Shown here in pieces: positions 1 to 11,246 of a DNA stretch of 64,000 bases. Source of the stretch: Lasioglossum baleicum (taxonomy: Eukaryota > Arthropoda > Insecta > Hymenoptera > Halictidae). Each line of letters opens with the position of its first letter. The stretch's first letter is position 1. A model generated the notes under the pieces. That model was given only the letters and a program-made list of their open reading frames with translations. It had not been told where the DNA came from and ran no database searches. The position numbers and the translations under genes were made by a program. The stretch is taken from assembly GCF_051020765.1 (NCBI RefSeq), contig NC_134933.1:2418001-2482000 (forward strand), written 5' to 3'.

Positions 1-129
1 CTACCCTTTCCACTTACAAGATTAATTGTACGCGTGTACATTAAAGTACATATAGCTACGGTATATTTATAGAGTTGTGTGAGTCACGCGAGTATCTGTG
101 TGTAAGTGAGTAGCGTTTGTATCTATATA

Positions 130-735
130 CAGGGTGTCTCACCTGATTTTGACATCTTGATTTTCTCGCTATTGTTACTCGTAGCAAAAAATTTTTCAGC
201 ATAGGCTTGAATGGTATCGAGTGGAGCATATTTTGATGTTATTAGTTTTTTCGTTAGTGGACGCGTAAAGGTCATATAAAGGTTACCTTTTTTTTTTAAA
301 TGGAATGAGGTATTTTTGAATACATCAATCGATGCAGCTGGACATTCGTTATAAAAAAGTACTAACCTATGTATGTCGAAAAGTTAGTAGTTCAGGAGAT
401 ATTTCAATTTAAAAAACGTCTTAGTACGACAGTAATGGTATTTTAGAGTTTTTTAAATTGAAATATCTCCTGAACTACTAACTTTTCGACATACATAGGT
501 TAGTACTTTTTTATAACGAATGTCCAGCTGCATCGATTGATGTATTCCAAAATACCTCATTCCATTAAAAAAAAAAAGTTAACCTTTATATGACCTTTAC
601 GCATCCACTAACGAAAAAACTAATAACATCAAAATATGCTCCACTCGATACCATTCAAGCCTATGCTGAAAAATTTTTTGCTACGAGTAACAATAGCGAG
701 AAAATCAAGATGTCAAAATCAGGTGAGACACCCTG
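130..735. mobile_element. Foldback MITE with CAGGGTGT ends, TA-flanked
   Basis: The left half reads as the reverse complement of the right half over nearly 300 bp per arm, around a short spacer near 412-450. Both ends are CAGGGTGTCTCACCTGA and TA dinucleotides flank them. It has no coding capacity. TA flanks and long inverted arms fit a non-autonomous Tc1/mariner-type foldback element; the superfamily is inferred. A diverged internal fragment of the same family recurs at about 40765-40866. Confidence 0.8.
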
Positions 736-1034
736 TATATACAGGGTGTCCCAAAATTCGTGAAAATCCCGAAAGAGGGTGGTTCCTGAGACCATTCTAA
801 GAGACATTTTCCTTTGCACCAAAGTCAACTGCGGCTTTGTTTAGGAGTTATTAACGAAAAACACGGACCAATCAGAGCGCGCCCTGGGCCGCAGCGCCGT
901 CACGATGCGATGTCACGGCGTACCGCGACACTAGTGATGGGCGCAATCGACTAAAAACTATCGATTTAGTCGATAGTAGCTGTTACTATTTTCAGTCGAC
1001 TAGTTTTACTGAACTATCGACTGAATTTCGCAGT

Positions 1035-1275
1035 GGTGGGGGTTACTATTTTCAGTCGACTAGTTTTAGTAAAACGACTGAATTTCGCAGTGGTGGGGGT
1101 TACTATTTTCAGTCGACTAGTTTTAGTAATTTCGCAGTGGTGGGGGTTACTATTTTCAGTCGACTAGTTTTAGTAATTTCGCAGTGGTAGGGGTTACTAT
1201 TTTCAGTCGACTGTTTTACTGAACGACTGAATTTCGCAGTGGTAGAGGTTACTATTTTCAGTCGACTGCTTTCAC
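1035..1275. repeat. Subterminal tandem repeats of the hAT element
   Basis: A unit of about 47-60 bp containing TTTCAGTCGACTAG and TTTCGCAGTGGTGGGGG is repeated five to six times with small indels just inside the left end. Short CTATCGACTAAATAGTCG variants occur at the right end near 5605-5690. Arrays like this often act as transposase-binding sites in hAT elements; that role is inferred. Confidence 0.75.
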
Positions 1276-3434
1276 TGATATATATATATATATATATACT
1301 GCTTTACTAAACCCAACTAAACCAGAGGTTACCTCTCTGATTGAATTATCAAATTAATTAATTAATTCATTAACCCCATCCGTCCCTCGGTGTCAAATTG
1401 ACACAGTGGTAAAAAACCGATAAAATAACAAGCAGGTGATTAGTTATTTTTCGATGATTTTTAGTCAAATTGATGAGTTAAAATTTCGGTTATGTGTTTC
1501 GCATGAAAAAGATAAAAGTCACGAAGTCTCGGGCAAATTTATACCTATAAACAATTCGATATTTCGAGAAAACTGCCAGATTGACGGAATTCAATTGTTG
1601 TATGTACTACTAAATATTAATTATTACAAATATTCTCCGAAAATATGAATGATTTATGCATTTCATTTATGTTAATAAAATATTTATTACATTCAATACA
1701 AAATTGATATTTTATTATTATATTTATCCTATCCTATATATTATATGTAATATCGATAACACCAAAAGGATTATTTATTTATTTATTTATTATACATGTA
1801 TAAATCTGAAGAAGCTAGGATTGTTGTATTCTAAATAATGATAGTACAAGTTCGTGGGAATGGAACTTTATTCGACAGATCAGGTATAGCGGATTTTTCT
1901 TCCAGGCCCGCGAGATACATACTTACCGTGGCCTTGTGTGGGCCCATCGGATCTTGGTCGGCGCGACCCTTCGGAAACTCGGGGGTTTATTATGTGCTAT
2001 TGAGGCCTTTAGGCCGGCAACGAAAGATTCTAAGTAACGAGACATGCATATCATAAAACATCTAAATTGCACGCGCTAAAAATAGCTTCATTGTCGCTTG
2101 CTTCGTAAACCGACCCGACCATTTGCACGCCAAATGTTTTATTGTACGTGCCGGTGGCCGCTACAAACCCAATATGTATATATAGACTTAAATCAAATAA
2201 AAATATAAAAAAATTACAGTAACATAGCATGTATTAACAAATTAATCGCAATAGAGGAAATTATAGATAAACATTAACTTAAAATTAAACATTTCTTAGT
2301 GCCCTACATAAGAATTTCTTAAAGTAATCAATAGATCCATTGAAGAAATCAATCATATCAATAAATTTAATAAAACCTAATATTTTTAGACCAGCGTTTA
2401 CAATATTATTACAGTGCTTTGAGAAATTTAATGTAGGTGTAACACAGACGACCAAGTCATTAGTTTCACTAATGTTTAATTATAAACTTATAAATAATAT
2501 AAAATTGTAAAGTACTATATTTTTAGATAGTCTCTCCAAATTATAATAAATAGGAAAACTTATATGGTATGAAATATGATATTGTGGAACGAAAGAATCT
2601 TCACGTGCGACTTTTCTTGGATGTGAAACCACTGTGAATATACTTATAACTTTGACAATATAAACCGGCTTTCTAGCTAAGGATTGAGATTTTTCTCAAC
2701 CACTCGAGTTCAGTAACGAAATAGATTTGAACGCGTCTGCAACAGCGAACACTTTTGCAAGCAAGGAAGCGAACGCTTGGTTTTCTATGAAATCAAATAG
2801 TTTAAACCATTTTTAATTTTAAAACTGCTCCCTGAATAATTTTAATGAACTGTGGCTGCTTTTTTGGCGCTGCCCTACGCTGCTGTTTTAGAAAACTTCT
2901 TATTTCCTTGCCATATTCCTTTCCTATTGTTGTCCATTCTGCGCGGGTCTGGTCAGTCCTGATATACATGTGGCGACCAGATCCACGGCCTCTCCTGTGT
3001 CTCTTCCAGGTATCTCTCGAACCTATTCGAGATTTACGGTCAGGCCCTGGCGAACGTTTCCTTTCTTTACGACATCCTCTCCTGCTTGCCTTCCTCTGCT
3101 CTTTCCGTTTTTTATAGCATCCTTCCGCGATTGCTTCTTTCCACGTGTCTTTACCTGTCTTTCCTCTTCTCCTAGATTTTCCTTACTTTCCTATCCTTAA
3201 TTTCTTCTCCTTACTTTCCTCCCACTATTCGGGTTTCCACCTCTCTTCCATTTTTTCCTTTTCCTCGGGAGTTTCTATACGTTGACGAGTCACTTAGTCA
3301 CAAGTCGTTGGTCTCTGGTCTCGCGTCGTACACCAAGTTTTCTCTTAAATAAACTCGTGTTGAGGAAACATTCTGAGTTCTAAAATAGTGTTTAGTAGTA
3401 TACATAAGTTTTCATAGTGTATATATAATACAAT
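1276..3434. other. Long non-coding leader of the hAT element
   Basis: This 2.1-kb stretch between the subterminal repeats and the transposase holds no ORF I recognise. It opens with a short TA microsatellite (about 1278-1297) and a GTGTCAAATTGACAC palindrome near 1391-1405. A GC-richer patch at 1840-2160 and a CT-rich patch at 2845-3250 contain only short, unsupported ORFs. The text TAAATAAACTCGTG near 3345 resembles the polyadenylation region of an LTR, but I could not find matching LTR borders. Confidence 0.4.
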
Positions 3435-5330
3435 ATGTATAAACAAAAGCGCTCAATAGTGTGGCAATATTTTGAACAAAAGACACCAACGAGTGCCGTG
3501 TGTCGCTTATGTAAAAGAGAATACAAAAGTGCAAAAAACACATCCAATTTAAGTGACCATTTGAAGCGCAAACATTTCACAGTGCTGGAAGCCGATCGTC
3601 GCGTGCACGAAGAAGCAGAGTCGATAGACGTGGATGATCAACTTGCAAGTGCTACACCTGGAACATCAACGCAAGCACAAGGAATTACATCGGTGGCTTT
3701 CACTTCAAATGCAAATTTGGCAATCCAAAATGAAGACTTACCAGGTATGGTGCAGAGGTCTCGGGTTCATTTAAGGCAGCTAACATTGAGGACAACTTCA
3801 AATGATCTATCACAAACAAAAATTACAAAATTAAATAATCTGGTGGCAGCCATGATTTGTAAAGATTTGCAACCGCTAACTATTGTAGAAGACGAAGGCT
3901 TTAATGAGTTAATTAAGGAGCTTGAACCACGATATAAACTTCCCAGTCGAAGAACACTGGGACGGACCATCTTACCACAATTATACATTGACACTAAAAA
4001 TATAATTTTAGAAAACTTGAAAAAAACAAGTCATGTTTCTATTACGACAGATATCTGGACCAATTTAAATATGCAATCCTTTTTAACGATCACTGCACAT
4101 TATTTTATTGAAAATAAATTACGCTCAAACGTATTAGCCACTAATCTTTTAACAAATAGCCACACAAGTCAATATATTGCGCACTGTATTCAAGATATTT
4201 TATCGGAATGGCAAATCTCAAATAAAATTTGTGCTGTCGTGACAGATAATGGTGCAAATATTAAAGGAGCTGTACGTAACTTAGGCTATATGCATTTGCC
4301 ATGTACAGCACACACGTTAAATTTAGTGGTAAACGATTCCATAAGTGGTGTGACTGAAATAATAAATTTATTAAAAATCTGCCGTTCATTAGTTGGGCAC
4401 TTTAAAACAAGTGTTGTAGCAGCAGAGAAATTAAGAAGTATGCAAAAGCAAATGGGCTTACCAGAACTGAAGATAAAAAAAGATGTAGCAACACGCTGGA
4501 ATTCTTGCCTCGTGATGCTGGAGAGACTGTTTGCAATAAAAGTGCCTTTGTCTGCTGTCATAGTTTCATTAAGCAGAAGTCCCACATCACTTACAGCTGA
4601 ACACTGGGAAATCATAGAAGATATCATACCGTTATTGAAACCACTAGAATATGTTACAACTGATTTATCAGCAGAAAAATATCCCACAGCATCCAAAATT
4701 GTTCCTTTAATAAGAGGAATTCAAAATGCTATAAACATGATTACACCAGAAACCACAGCAGGACTACGTTTAAAAAATAATATTTTAAATAATATTGAAA
4801 TAAGATTTAACTACATCGAACAGAATAATATTACTTTAATAGCCACACTATTAGATCCAAGGTTTAAAATAGCTGTATTTGAAGACAATAGGATTGCACA
4901 GACAGCACAGAATATATTAAAAGAAGAAATAAGTTCCTTGGCAAGAACAGCCAGTAGTCATGAAACGAATGCAAATAGAGCCATAGCAGAAGAACCATCT
5001 CAAAACAATGAATTTTGGAACTTTTTTGTATCAAAAGTGTCACAGTTAAATAACCAATCTACGCATATTGAAAATGTAACAACCATCATCCGTCAATACA
5101 TAGATTTACCATATGAAAACATTAAGAGTTGTCCAGTCGCATTTTGGAACAAATATAATTGCACAATGCCACAGCTTTTCGAGATAGCAGATAAATATCT
5201 TTGTATTCCTGCAACCTCTGTACCCTCGGAGAGAATATTTTCAAAGGCTGGACAGATTATGTCTGAAAGAAGAAACAGACTTTCAGCGAAAAACTTAGAC
5301 CAATTGATCTTTTTAAATGTCAACATTTAA
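3435..5330 (+). CDS. hAT transposase with N-terminal BED zinc finger
   Basis: This 631-aa protein should catalyse cut-and-paste transposition of the surrounding element. A BED-type finger is visible at residues 10-47 (W10, C23-x2-C26, H42-x4-H47). The RNase-H-like core follows, with TDIWT near 206, VVTDNGANI near 270, CTAHTLNL and TRWNS. The C-terminus carries the hAT dimerisation signature (PSERIFSKAGQIMSERRNRL, then NLDQLIFLN). The frame is uninterrupted, and the first ATG lies just upstream of the finger, so I accept it as the start. The length suits ZBED/hAT transposases. With perfect target duplications the copy looks young and possibly functional. No intron is needed. Confidence 0.93.
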   Translation: MYKQKRSIVWQYFEQKTPTSAVCRLCKREYKSAKNTSNLSDHLKRKHFTVLEADRRVHEEAESIDVDDQLASATPGTSTQAQGITSVAFTSNANLAIQNEDLPGMVQRSRVHLRQLTLRTTSNDLSQTKITKLNNLVAAMICKDLQPLTIVEDEGFNELIKELEPRYKLPSRRTLGRTILPQLYIDTKNIILENLKKTSHVSITTDIWTNLNMQSFLTITAHYFIENKLRSNVLATNLLTNSHTSQYIAHCIQDILSEWQISNKICAVVTDNGANIKGAVRNLGYMHLPCTAHTLNLVVNDSISGVTEIINLLKICRSLVGHFKTSVVAAEKLRSMQKQMGLPELKIKKDVATRWNSCLVMLERLFAIKVPLSAVIVSLSRSPTSLTAEHWEIIEDIIPLLKPLEYVTTDLSAEKYPTASKIVPLIRGIQNAINMITPETTAGLRLKNNILNNIEIRFNYIEQNNITLIATLLDPRFKIAVFEDNRIAQTAQNILKEEISSLARTASSHETNANRAIAEEPSQNNEFWNFFVSKVSQLNNQSTHIENVTTIIRQYIDLPYENIKSCPVAFWNKYNCTMPQLFEIADKYLCIPATSVPSERIFSKAGQIMSERRNRLSAKNLDQLIFLNVNI

Positions 5331-6019
5331 AATATATGTATATATATATATAAATTTGGGTCAACTTCATAGTGGAGACCATAATCATTTAAGGTTAGAT
5401 TAATTATAATTTTGGAATTTTTACCTTAATTTAATTTTATTACTAATTTCTACTACGACAAATGTAAAATATAAAATAACATTAAATATTTTTAATTTTA
5501 GGAACCTCTCTCTCTCTCTAATAAAGCTGAGCGTCATGAAAACCATCGAATATGGAGAGCAATGAACATGAACCAATAACGCAATTCAGTCAAATAAGCC
5601 AATTCAGTCGACTGAAAACTATCGACTAAATAGTCGATAGTATGTAGTTACTAAATAGTAACTAGTCGATAGTTGAATTTAGTCGATAGTGCCCATCACT
5701 ACGCGACACTCGCTTGCCGGCGCGGCTTGGCGCGCCGGGCCAGGGCGCGCTCTGATTGGTCCGTGTTTTTCGTTAATAACTCCTAAACAAAGCCGCAGTT
5801 GACTTTGGTGCAAAGGAAAATGTCTCTTAGAATGGTCTCAGGAACCACCCTCTTTCGGGATTTTCACGAATTTTGGGACACCCTGTATACTGTCATTAGT
5901 TCGGCCCTTTTCGGCCCTGAGTTATAGAGGGCGCTGAAATACTGGTCACTTCTTTAACACGGCCTTAGACCATATATACCAATAGACCCGGCATAGGTAT
6001 AGTATGTGTATAGGAAAAC

Positions 6020-6271
6020 CATAGACATATAGAGATAGACTGCGCCGTCTTATGGGCGAGTTGAAGCCCACAATGGCGGCGCGCGGTACAAAGAGTGAGA
6101 GAGAGAGCATTAGCCGGGGTCCATAGCGCTCTCTTTCTATATGATGTGTCGACACATCAATTAGAAAGAGAGCGCTATGGACCCCGGCTAATGCTCTCTT
6201 TCTCTCGCACGCCGCCATTGTGGGCTTCAGCGCTTCGTTCAGGCCGCGCAGTCTATCTCTATATGTCTATG
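6020..6271. mobile_element. Palindromic MITE inside the P element
   Basis: A 252-bp foldback whose arms begin CATAGACATATAGAGATAGA and share CCCACAATGGCGGC and CCGGGGTCCATAGCGCTCTC in inverted order. An 8-bp duplication AGGAAAAC flanks it (6012-6019 and 6272-6279), so it belongs to an 8-bp-duplication superfamily (hAT or P). It separates the outer terminal repeat of the P element from the inner inverted motif. Confidence 0.85.
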
Positions 6272-6460
6272 AGGAAAACCGAGAGTGCAGCTCGGAAAAG
6301 ATAAAGGACGGTGTGACGTCACAAGATAAGTTTTAAGCAGTCTTAAGATAATTTCAAAATGGCTGAAACGGCAGACCGACTGAGACCGACGCTAACCGAC
6401 GCCGACACTACGCCATTGTACACTTGCTCCGTGTAAATATATTTTGTGTAGTAATTCCAA

Positions 6461-9400
6461 ATGGTGCGAACGTGCTGTATTAAAAATTGCAGCGAAAGCT
6501 ACAGATCTGGTACCAACGTATCACTTCATCAGTAAGTATTTTATTACTGTTAATTTTTGATATTATGTAGCCAAATACAATATCGCATAACCTATAACTG
6601 GTAAAATGAATATTTGATGTTTATTATATACAAGGTTTTTTTGTAATGGTTGTCAAATAATTAATGGTTATTTATTGTCCCTTGCTTTACATTAATTGCA
6701 GATTTCCTAAAAATCCAGATTTAAGGAAGCAATGGATTGAACGAACAAACGTTGAATGTACTGCTAATGAACTAGTCTGTTCCAAGCATTTCACTGATGA
6801 CTGTTTTAAGCAATCTGCGTGGAGTTCGCGGCGGATATTGAAAAGTGATGCTATACCAACTTTATTAATCACCAATGATGACCAAAATGACACGAGTCCA
6901 GTAAAGAAGCGGAAAGTATATCCTGGAGATTTCACAAATTCTGACATAGAAGACGATAAAGAAAACTATGTGAATATTGTTAATGCGACAATTAAAAAAA
7001 AAAATAGAGTTATAAAAACATTACAGGATAAAACTAAAAGGCTTGAAAAAAGAGTTACTGACCTACAAACATTGGTGGATGAGCTACAAAATAATGCTAT
7101 GATTACAGAAGAAGCCTCTATACATCTTTCAGTACGTATAATCTTCAACAACTTAAGTCTGAAACATTTTATTACTTAATTGGTTTGCTTTGCTTTGCTT
7201 TGCTTTGCTTTTACATATTATTTGAAAGTGTTGTATATAAATGTTTTTTCTTCTATTTTCTTCTATTGCAACCAACTCTACGTTTTATTTCTGGTTTTGT
7301 TTTTTCGCTTTAGGAAACTTTGCCTCCTTGCACCAAAACACTTTTTAAACAGTTGTTAGCGTCGCAACATACAGTATACCCTGATATTCTAAAAACATTT
7401 GCACTCACGTTGAATTTTTATTCGCCAAAAGCTTACAATTATGTCAGACAGATATTTCAAAACGTATTACCCCATCCCAGAACTCTGCAGAGGTGGTACT
7501 CTACAATTGAATGTAAACCTGGCTTTCATAGTGAGTCCATGAATACTTTAAAAATTAAGGTTAAAGAGAGTCAAGCTAAAGGCAAAGCATGTGTTTGTGC
7601 GTTAATGCTTGACGAAATGTCAATCCATAAAAAGATTGAGTGGGATGGCGAAAACTTTGTTGGGTCAGTTTTAAGAATATATTTCAAGTATATGTACTTT
7701 TATACGCTACAAAATCATAATAATTATTTGTCGTCAATAAGGTTTCCAATAATACATACAGGTATTCTACATTGCAGGTATGTGGACATAGGCACGGATG
7801 AGCAAAGTGATAATCCAGTAGAAGCAAAGGAAGCTCTTGTATTTTTACTCAATTGCGTGAATGATAGGTGGAAACTGCCGGTAGGCTATTTTTTAATCGA
7901 TGGCCTATCAGGAATCCAGAAAAGCAATCTAGTCAACATGTGTCTGCAATTGCTCCATGATAGTGGAGTTACAATATGCAGTGTAACATTTGACGGCACC
8001 AACGCAAATTTAGCTATGGCAATGTGCCTTGGAGCACATCTGTCATCAGATTGTGTAAACCCCAGTTTTCCTCATCCAGTAACAGGAGAAAACGTTCAAT
8101 TGTTTCTGGATCCACCCCACATGTTAAAGCTTATTCGAAATACTTTGGGGACTCATAAAGTTTTTTATGACGACAATAACAACCCTATTAAGTGGGAGCA
8201 TTTTGTTCACTTAGTAAAAGTTCAAGAGGAAGAAGGTTTGCACCTCGCAACAAAATTAACGTCGCGTCATATTAATTGGTTCCAGGAGAAAATGAAAGTA
8301 AGACTGGCGGCACAGACATTTTCTCTGAGCGTTGCAAAAGCACTACAGTACTTAAGAGAAACGAATTACAACAAAAATTTCACAGACACGGAACCAACAG
8401 AGCGATTTATCATTTTCATGAACGATGCATTTGACATATTAAATAGTCGAAATTTATTAGCGAAAGGTTTTAAAGCTGGTATACAGCAATACAATAAAGA
8501 TTCTATTTTCAAAAGAATTGACGAAGTGATCAAATATATCACTTCGTTAACATATGGACCGAACAGAGATCCATTGCACTTGGGTCGAAATAAAACTGGA
8601 TTTATTGGATTTATAACCAGTTTGCGATCCCTCGTGCAGATATTCAAACAATATGTAGATAACAAAGAAAACAAGAGATTGCAATATTTATTAGCATACA
8701 AGTTATCTCAAGATCATCTGGAAGTATTTTTCAGTGCTGTAAGAAGTATGGGAGGACATAATAATAATCCTACCTCAAAGCTTTTTCAAGCAGCATATAA
8801 AAAATTGCTAATTCACACTGGGGTCACTGGCTCTTTACAAGCCAATTGTATTGAGCAAATACCAACCATTATTTTAAGTAGAAGTGGTTCGAAAGGGAAT
8901 AGAATCAAAACTATAGATAATTGTTTAAAGGAAGCTTCAGAAAATGATGAATCGCTCGAAGCAATTAATAACGAGCACAATTATTTTATCACATCTTTAA
9001 TTGCATTAAATAGTTTATCCAACTACGTCAACGACGTAGTTGAATATATTGCAGGGTTTGTAATTCGTAGCTTGAGGAAAAGTATGGAATGCGAAGTATG
9101 CTTGCAAGCATTAGTGAACAAGGAATCTAAGTGCACCTTCATAAATTAAAAAAATTATAGCCAAAATAGGCAAGCGTTGACGGTGCCGTCAAATGACGTA
9201 ATACACATTTGTAGAATTGCTGAGGCGGAAATACGCCTCATGGGGAAAGCAAATGGACTGATTCAAAAAAATGTAATGCTAAAATTAATAGTAAAAATCT
9301 TGAGTAATGTTCGTGCTACAGTATTTCAAAATTATAGCGAACACATGTATGATACAAACATGGAGACGAATCATATTGTACAATTAATAAAATTAATATC

Positions 9401-9509
9401 GTATAAGTATTGTAATGTGAGATTGTATCACATAGGACAATGTACAGTAGTAGACCGTAAAAAAATACGCAGTAGACTAACGAAAGCGATTTTATTTTCG
9501 AATCAATAA
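6461..9509 (+). pseudogene. P-element transposase (THAP9-like), three exons, one in-frame stop
   Basis: Exon 1 (6461-6531) starts MVRTCCIKNC, the first half of a C2CH THAP DNA-binding domain. Intron GTAAGT...GCAG joins it to exon 2 (6702-7131), which supplies FPKNPDL, the LVCSKHF Cys/His pair and a coiled-coil-like Lys/Glu stretch. A second intron leads to exon 3 (7314-9509), with the RNase-H-like catalytic region (LMLDEMSIHK, TFDGTNANL, LFLDPPHMLKLIRN) and the C-terminal QDHLEVFFSAVR motif. Phases fit: exons 1 and 2 total 501 bp. A TAA at 9147-9149 breaks exon 3, but the same frame stays open to 9509 and continues with recognisable C-terminal sequence (TVPSNDVIHIC, then LTKAILFSNQ). I therefore read it as one nonsense change rather than two genes. 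Loss of about 120 residues probably inactivates it; a truncated product remains possible. Confidence 0.85.
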
Positions 9510-10166
9510 ATGTGAAAAGTGTATCTATATTGAAAATAAAAATTGTCTACATCGATGGCAAGAAATAGAAATTAAATTGAATGTTATTTCTTCCCTGAAT
9601 GATTGTAATAGAACAGAAATCATGTATTGACATTTTCAATTTTTCAACGATTTTGAATTTCATCTACTCAATTTTTTTGTAAATGCATAAAGATCCGCAG
9701 TCTAGCAATAACTAATCACAAGCGAGGTAAATGTAAATTGTGTAAAACTAGCAGTACTACCTTAAAATGTTGTAAATGTGATCAATTTATATGTAAAAAA
9801 CCTCTTCAGAATCAAATATCGCGCGATTCCTAAAAAATAGTTAATATATAATACTATTATTACTTTATATCTTAATAAAACATACAGAATAAACGTCTGT
9901 ATCTCAAATACAGTTTACAATAGATAATTTCATGATACAATGCCAAATTCTTTGAAATTATCCTGTCCATTCTTCCCGCGTACTGGGTACATGTATATGG
10001 CGCACCCGCTGATCCCCCTCACCCCCCATATAAGCCAAGCGTAGGCACTGTCGATGAGCATAGCTTATACATCTTTCGACAACGTGACGTCACACCGTCT
10101 TTATCTTTTCCGAGGCTCAAATTATCTGCGCCGGGTCTATAGGTATATATGGTCTACGAACACGGC

Positions 10167-10554
10167 AGCTTACACCCCCTGGTTCAGACCTCAGACAGAA
10201 GCGGACAAGTTCGTGCGAACGCAGAAGTGAATCTCGAGTATCGCGAAAACTCGCTCGCCCGAACTTGTCCGATTCTTTCCGAACCCGCCCGACGAGATCG
10301 AGACACTCCCGGGCAGCTCGAAACCCCTTGGCAGCCCGATGCACTCGGGTAGCTGGAAACGCGCTCGAGCCGAAAATTATAAATTAAGTTTCTTTTCCCT
10401 TCTACGATACATTTTTTTTGCACGAAGACGTTTCAACCCTCTACGCCTACCGAACCTTAAAAGTAACTGGTAAATGTTTCTTTGTATGAAAATGATAAGA
10501 TTGATTTTATTTAGACTTTATGCAGCTCTCCTATTGTAATATGTTAATGTATTA
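10167..10554. other. No recognisable gene
   Basis: A GC-rich start (10167-10370) contains an inverted GGACAAGTTCG/CGAACTTGTCC pair and overlapping short ORFs on both strands with no family resemblance. The rest is AT-rich. It is probably old repeat or host intergenic sequence. Confidence 0.4.
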
Positions 10555-10733
10555 GCTCGTTCGGAAAGTCATTTCGTTTTCTTCTTTGCTGAAGAAATAA
10601 CATTCAATTTGATTTCTATCTCTTGCAATCGATATAGTCAATTTTTACTTTGCAGAAAGATTCGCAGTCTAGTAATGACAAACGGAAGCATTGCCATCCC
10701 TACACGATAAACGAAATTACTTTCCGAACGACC
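10555..10733. mobile_element. Short mariner-like remnant
   Basis: Inverted ends GCTCGTTCGGAAAGTCATTTCG (first 20 read GCTCGTTCGGAAAGTCATTT) and the complement of GGTCGTTCGGAAAGTAATTT enclose about 180 bp without an ORF. The left flank ends in TA. GTTCGGAAAGT ends are typical of mariner elements. Internally it contains AGAAAGATTCGCAGTCTAGTAATG, a variant of the tip of another repeat family in this window, suggesting a nested fragment. Confidence 0.6.
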
Positions 10734-11057
10734 TGATAGTATGTAGTATGTAATTTAAATAAATATTAATTTTGTCAGTAAAAAGAAAGACTGCTGCTGC
10801 TACACATTTGTACAATAGACATTTACTTTACCGACATCTTAATGTGGAAGATCCACATCAGCGCGACCAGCTCTGTATGTATCACCTTACCGGGGCGAGA
10901 GACCCCCTGCCACCTAGTACAAGGCCTGTACGTGCCTGTACGGCGCTGCGTACGGCATTCGAAACATTGGCGCGACTGTGTTGCCCTCTTACAGTGAGGA
11001 AAAATCCCCCACCGTTTTCCGTGCAGCCTCGCGGCAGCAGGGATCCAAGACGCGACA

Positions 11058-11246
11058 TTGCTGCCCGGTGCAGCCCTGGTTGTCTGCGATCATTCATATG
11101 AGCTCGAAGTATTAGCCGTGATAAATGCAGTGAAAAAATTTCGCGTTTACTTATTAGGTATACCGTTTAAGCTAGTAACAGACTACGAAGCGTTAAATAA
11201 AACATTGTCGAAAAGAGACTTGTGTCCTAGAGTTGCGCGATGTTAG
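11058..11246 (+). pseudogene. Gypsy RNase H fragment
   Basis: The translation contains HSYELEVLAVINAVKKFR, LLGIPFKLVTDYEALNKTL and SKRDLCPRVAR. This is the RNase-H-like segment that follows the reverse transcriptase in Gypsy-type pol proteins. The reverse transcriptase upstream is missing, and the frame breaks at 11246, where the following integrase piece is in another frame. The normal linker after PRVARW is deleted, so this is a decayed 5'-truncated copy. Confidence 0.8.

Larger units (their letters stand above)
932..5701 (+). mobile_element. Complete hAT transposon (ZBED-like)
   Basis: The element begins TAGTGATGGGC and ends GCCCATCACTA, and is flanked by a perfect 8-bp target duplication CGCGACAC (924-931 and 5702-5709). 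It encodes one intact transposase (3435-5330). Subterminal regions at both ends carry repeated AGTCGAC/CTATCGA motifs, as expected for transposase-binding arrays in hAT elements. Eight-base duplications and the BED-hAT protein make the superfamily secure. It sits inside a CAGGGTGT foldback element. Confidence 0.93.
742..5885. mobile_element. Second CAGGGTGT foldback element, split by a hAT insertion
   Basis: Inverted arms of about 180 bp lie at 742-931 and 5702-5885, starting CAGGGTGTCCCAAAATTC and ending with its complement, flanked by TA-rich sequence. The arms share the AACAAAGCCGCAGTTGACTT block. Without the 4.77-kb hAT element between them they make a short foldback MITE. Its left end lies 6 bp (TATATA) from the previous foldback element, so the two are tandem neighbours with related tips but unrelated interiors. 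Confidence 0.8.
5964..10158 (+). mobile_element. Complete P-element-superfamily transposon
   Basis: Left end CTTAGACCATATATACC and right end complement CGTAGACCATATATACC form imperfect terminal inverted repeats of about 29 bp, ending in ATAGACCCGGC. A perfect 8-bp duplication AACACGGC flanks them (5956-5963 and 10159-10166), as P elements produce. An inner inverted motif, TCGGAAAAGATAAA with GGTGTGACGTCAC, recurs near 6291-6323 and 10084-10114. It encodes a THAP-domain transposase in three exons and carries a secondary MITE near its left end. Confidence 0.9.

Noticed and set aside
1838..3200. Short plus ORFs in the hAT leader
   Set aside because: No motifs, several overlapping frames, CT-rich bias in the 2845-3200 group; not supported as genes.
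10772..11101. 109-codon ORF before the Gypsy fragment
   Set aside because: It overlaps an antisense frame and the RNase H fragment, and has no resemblance to gag or protease.
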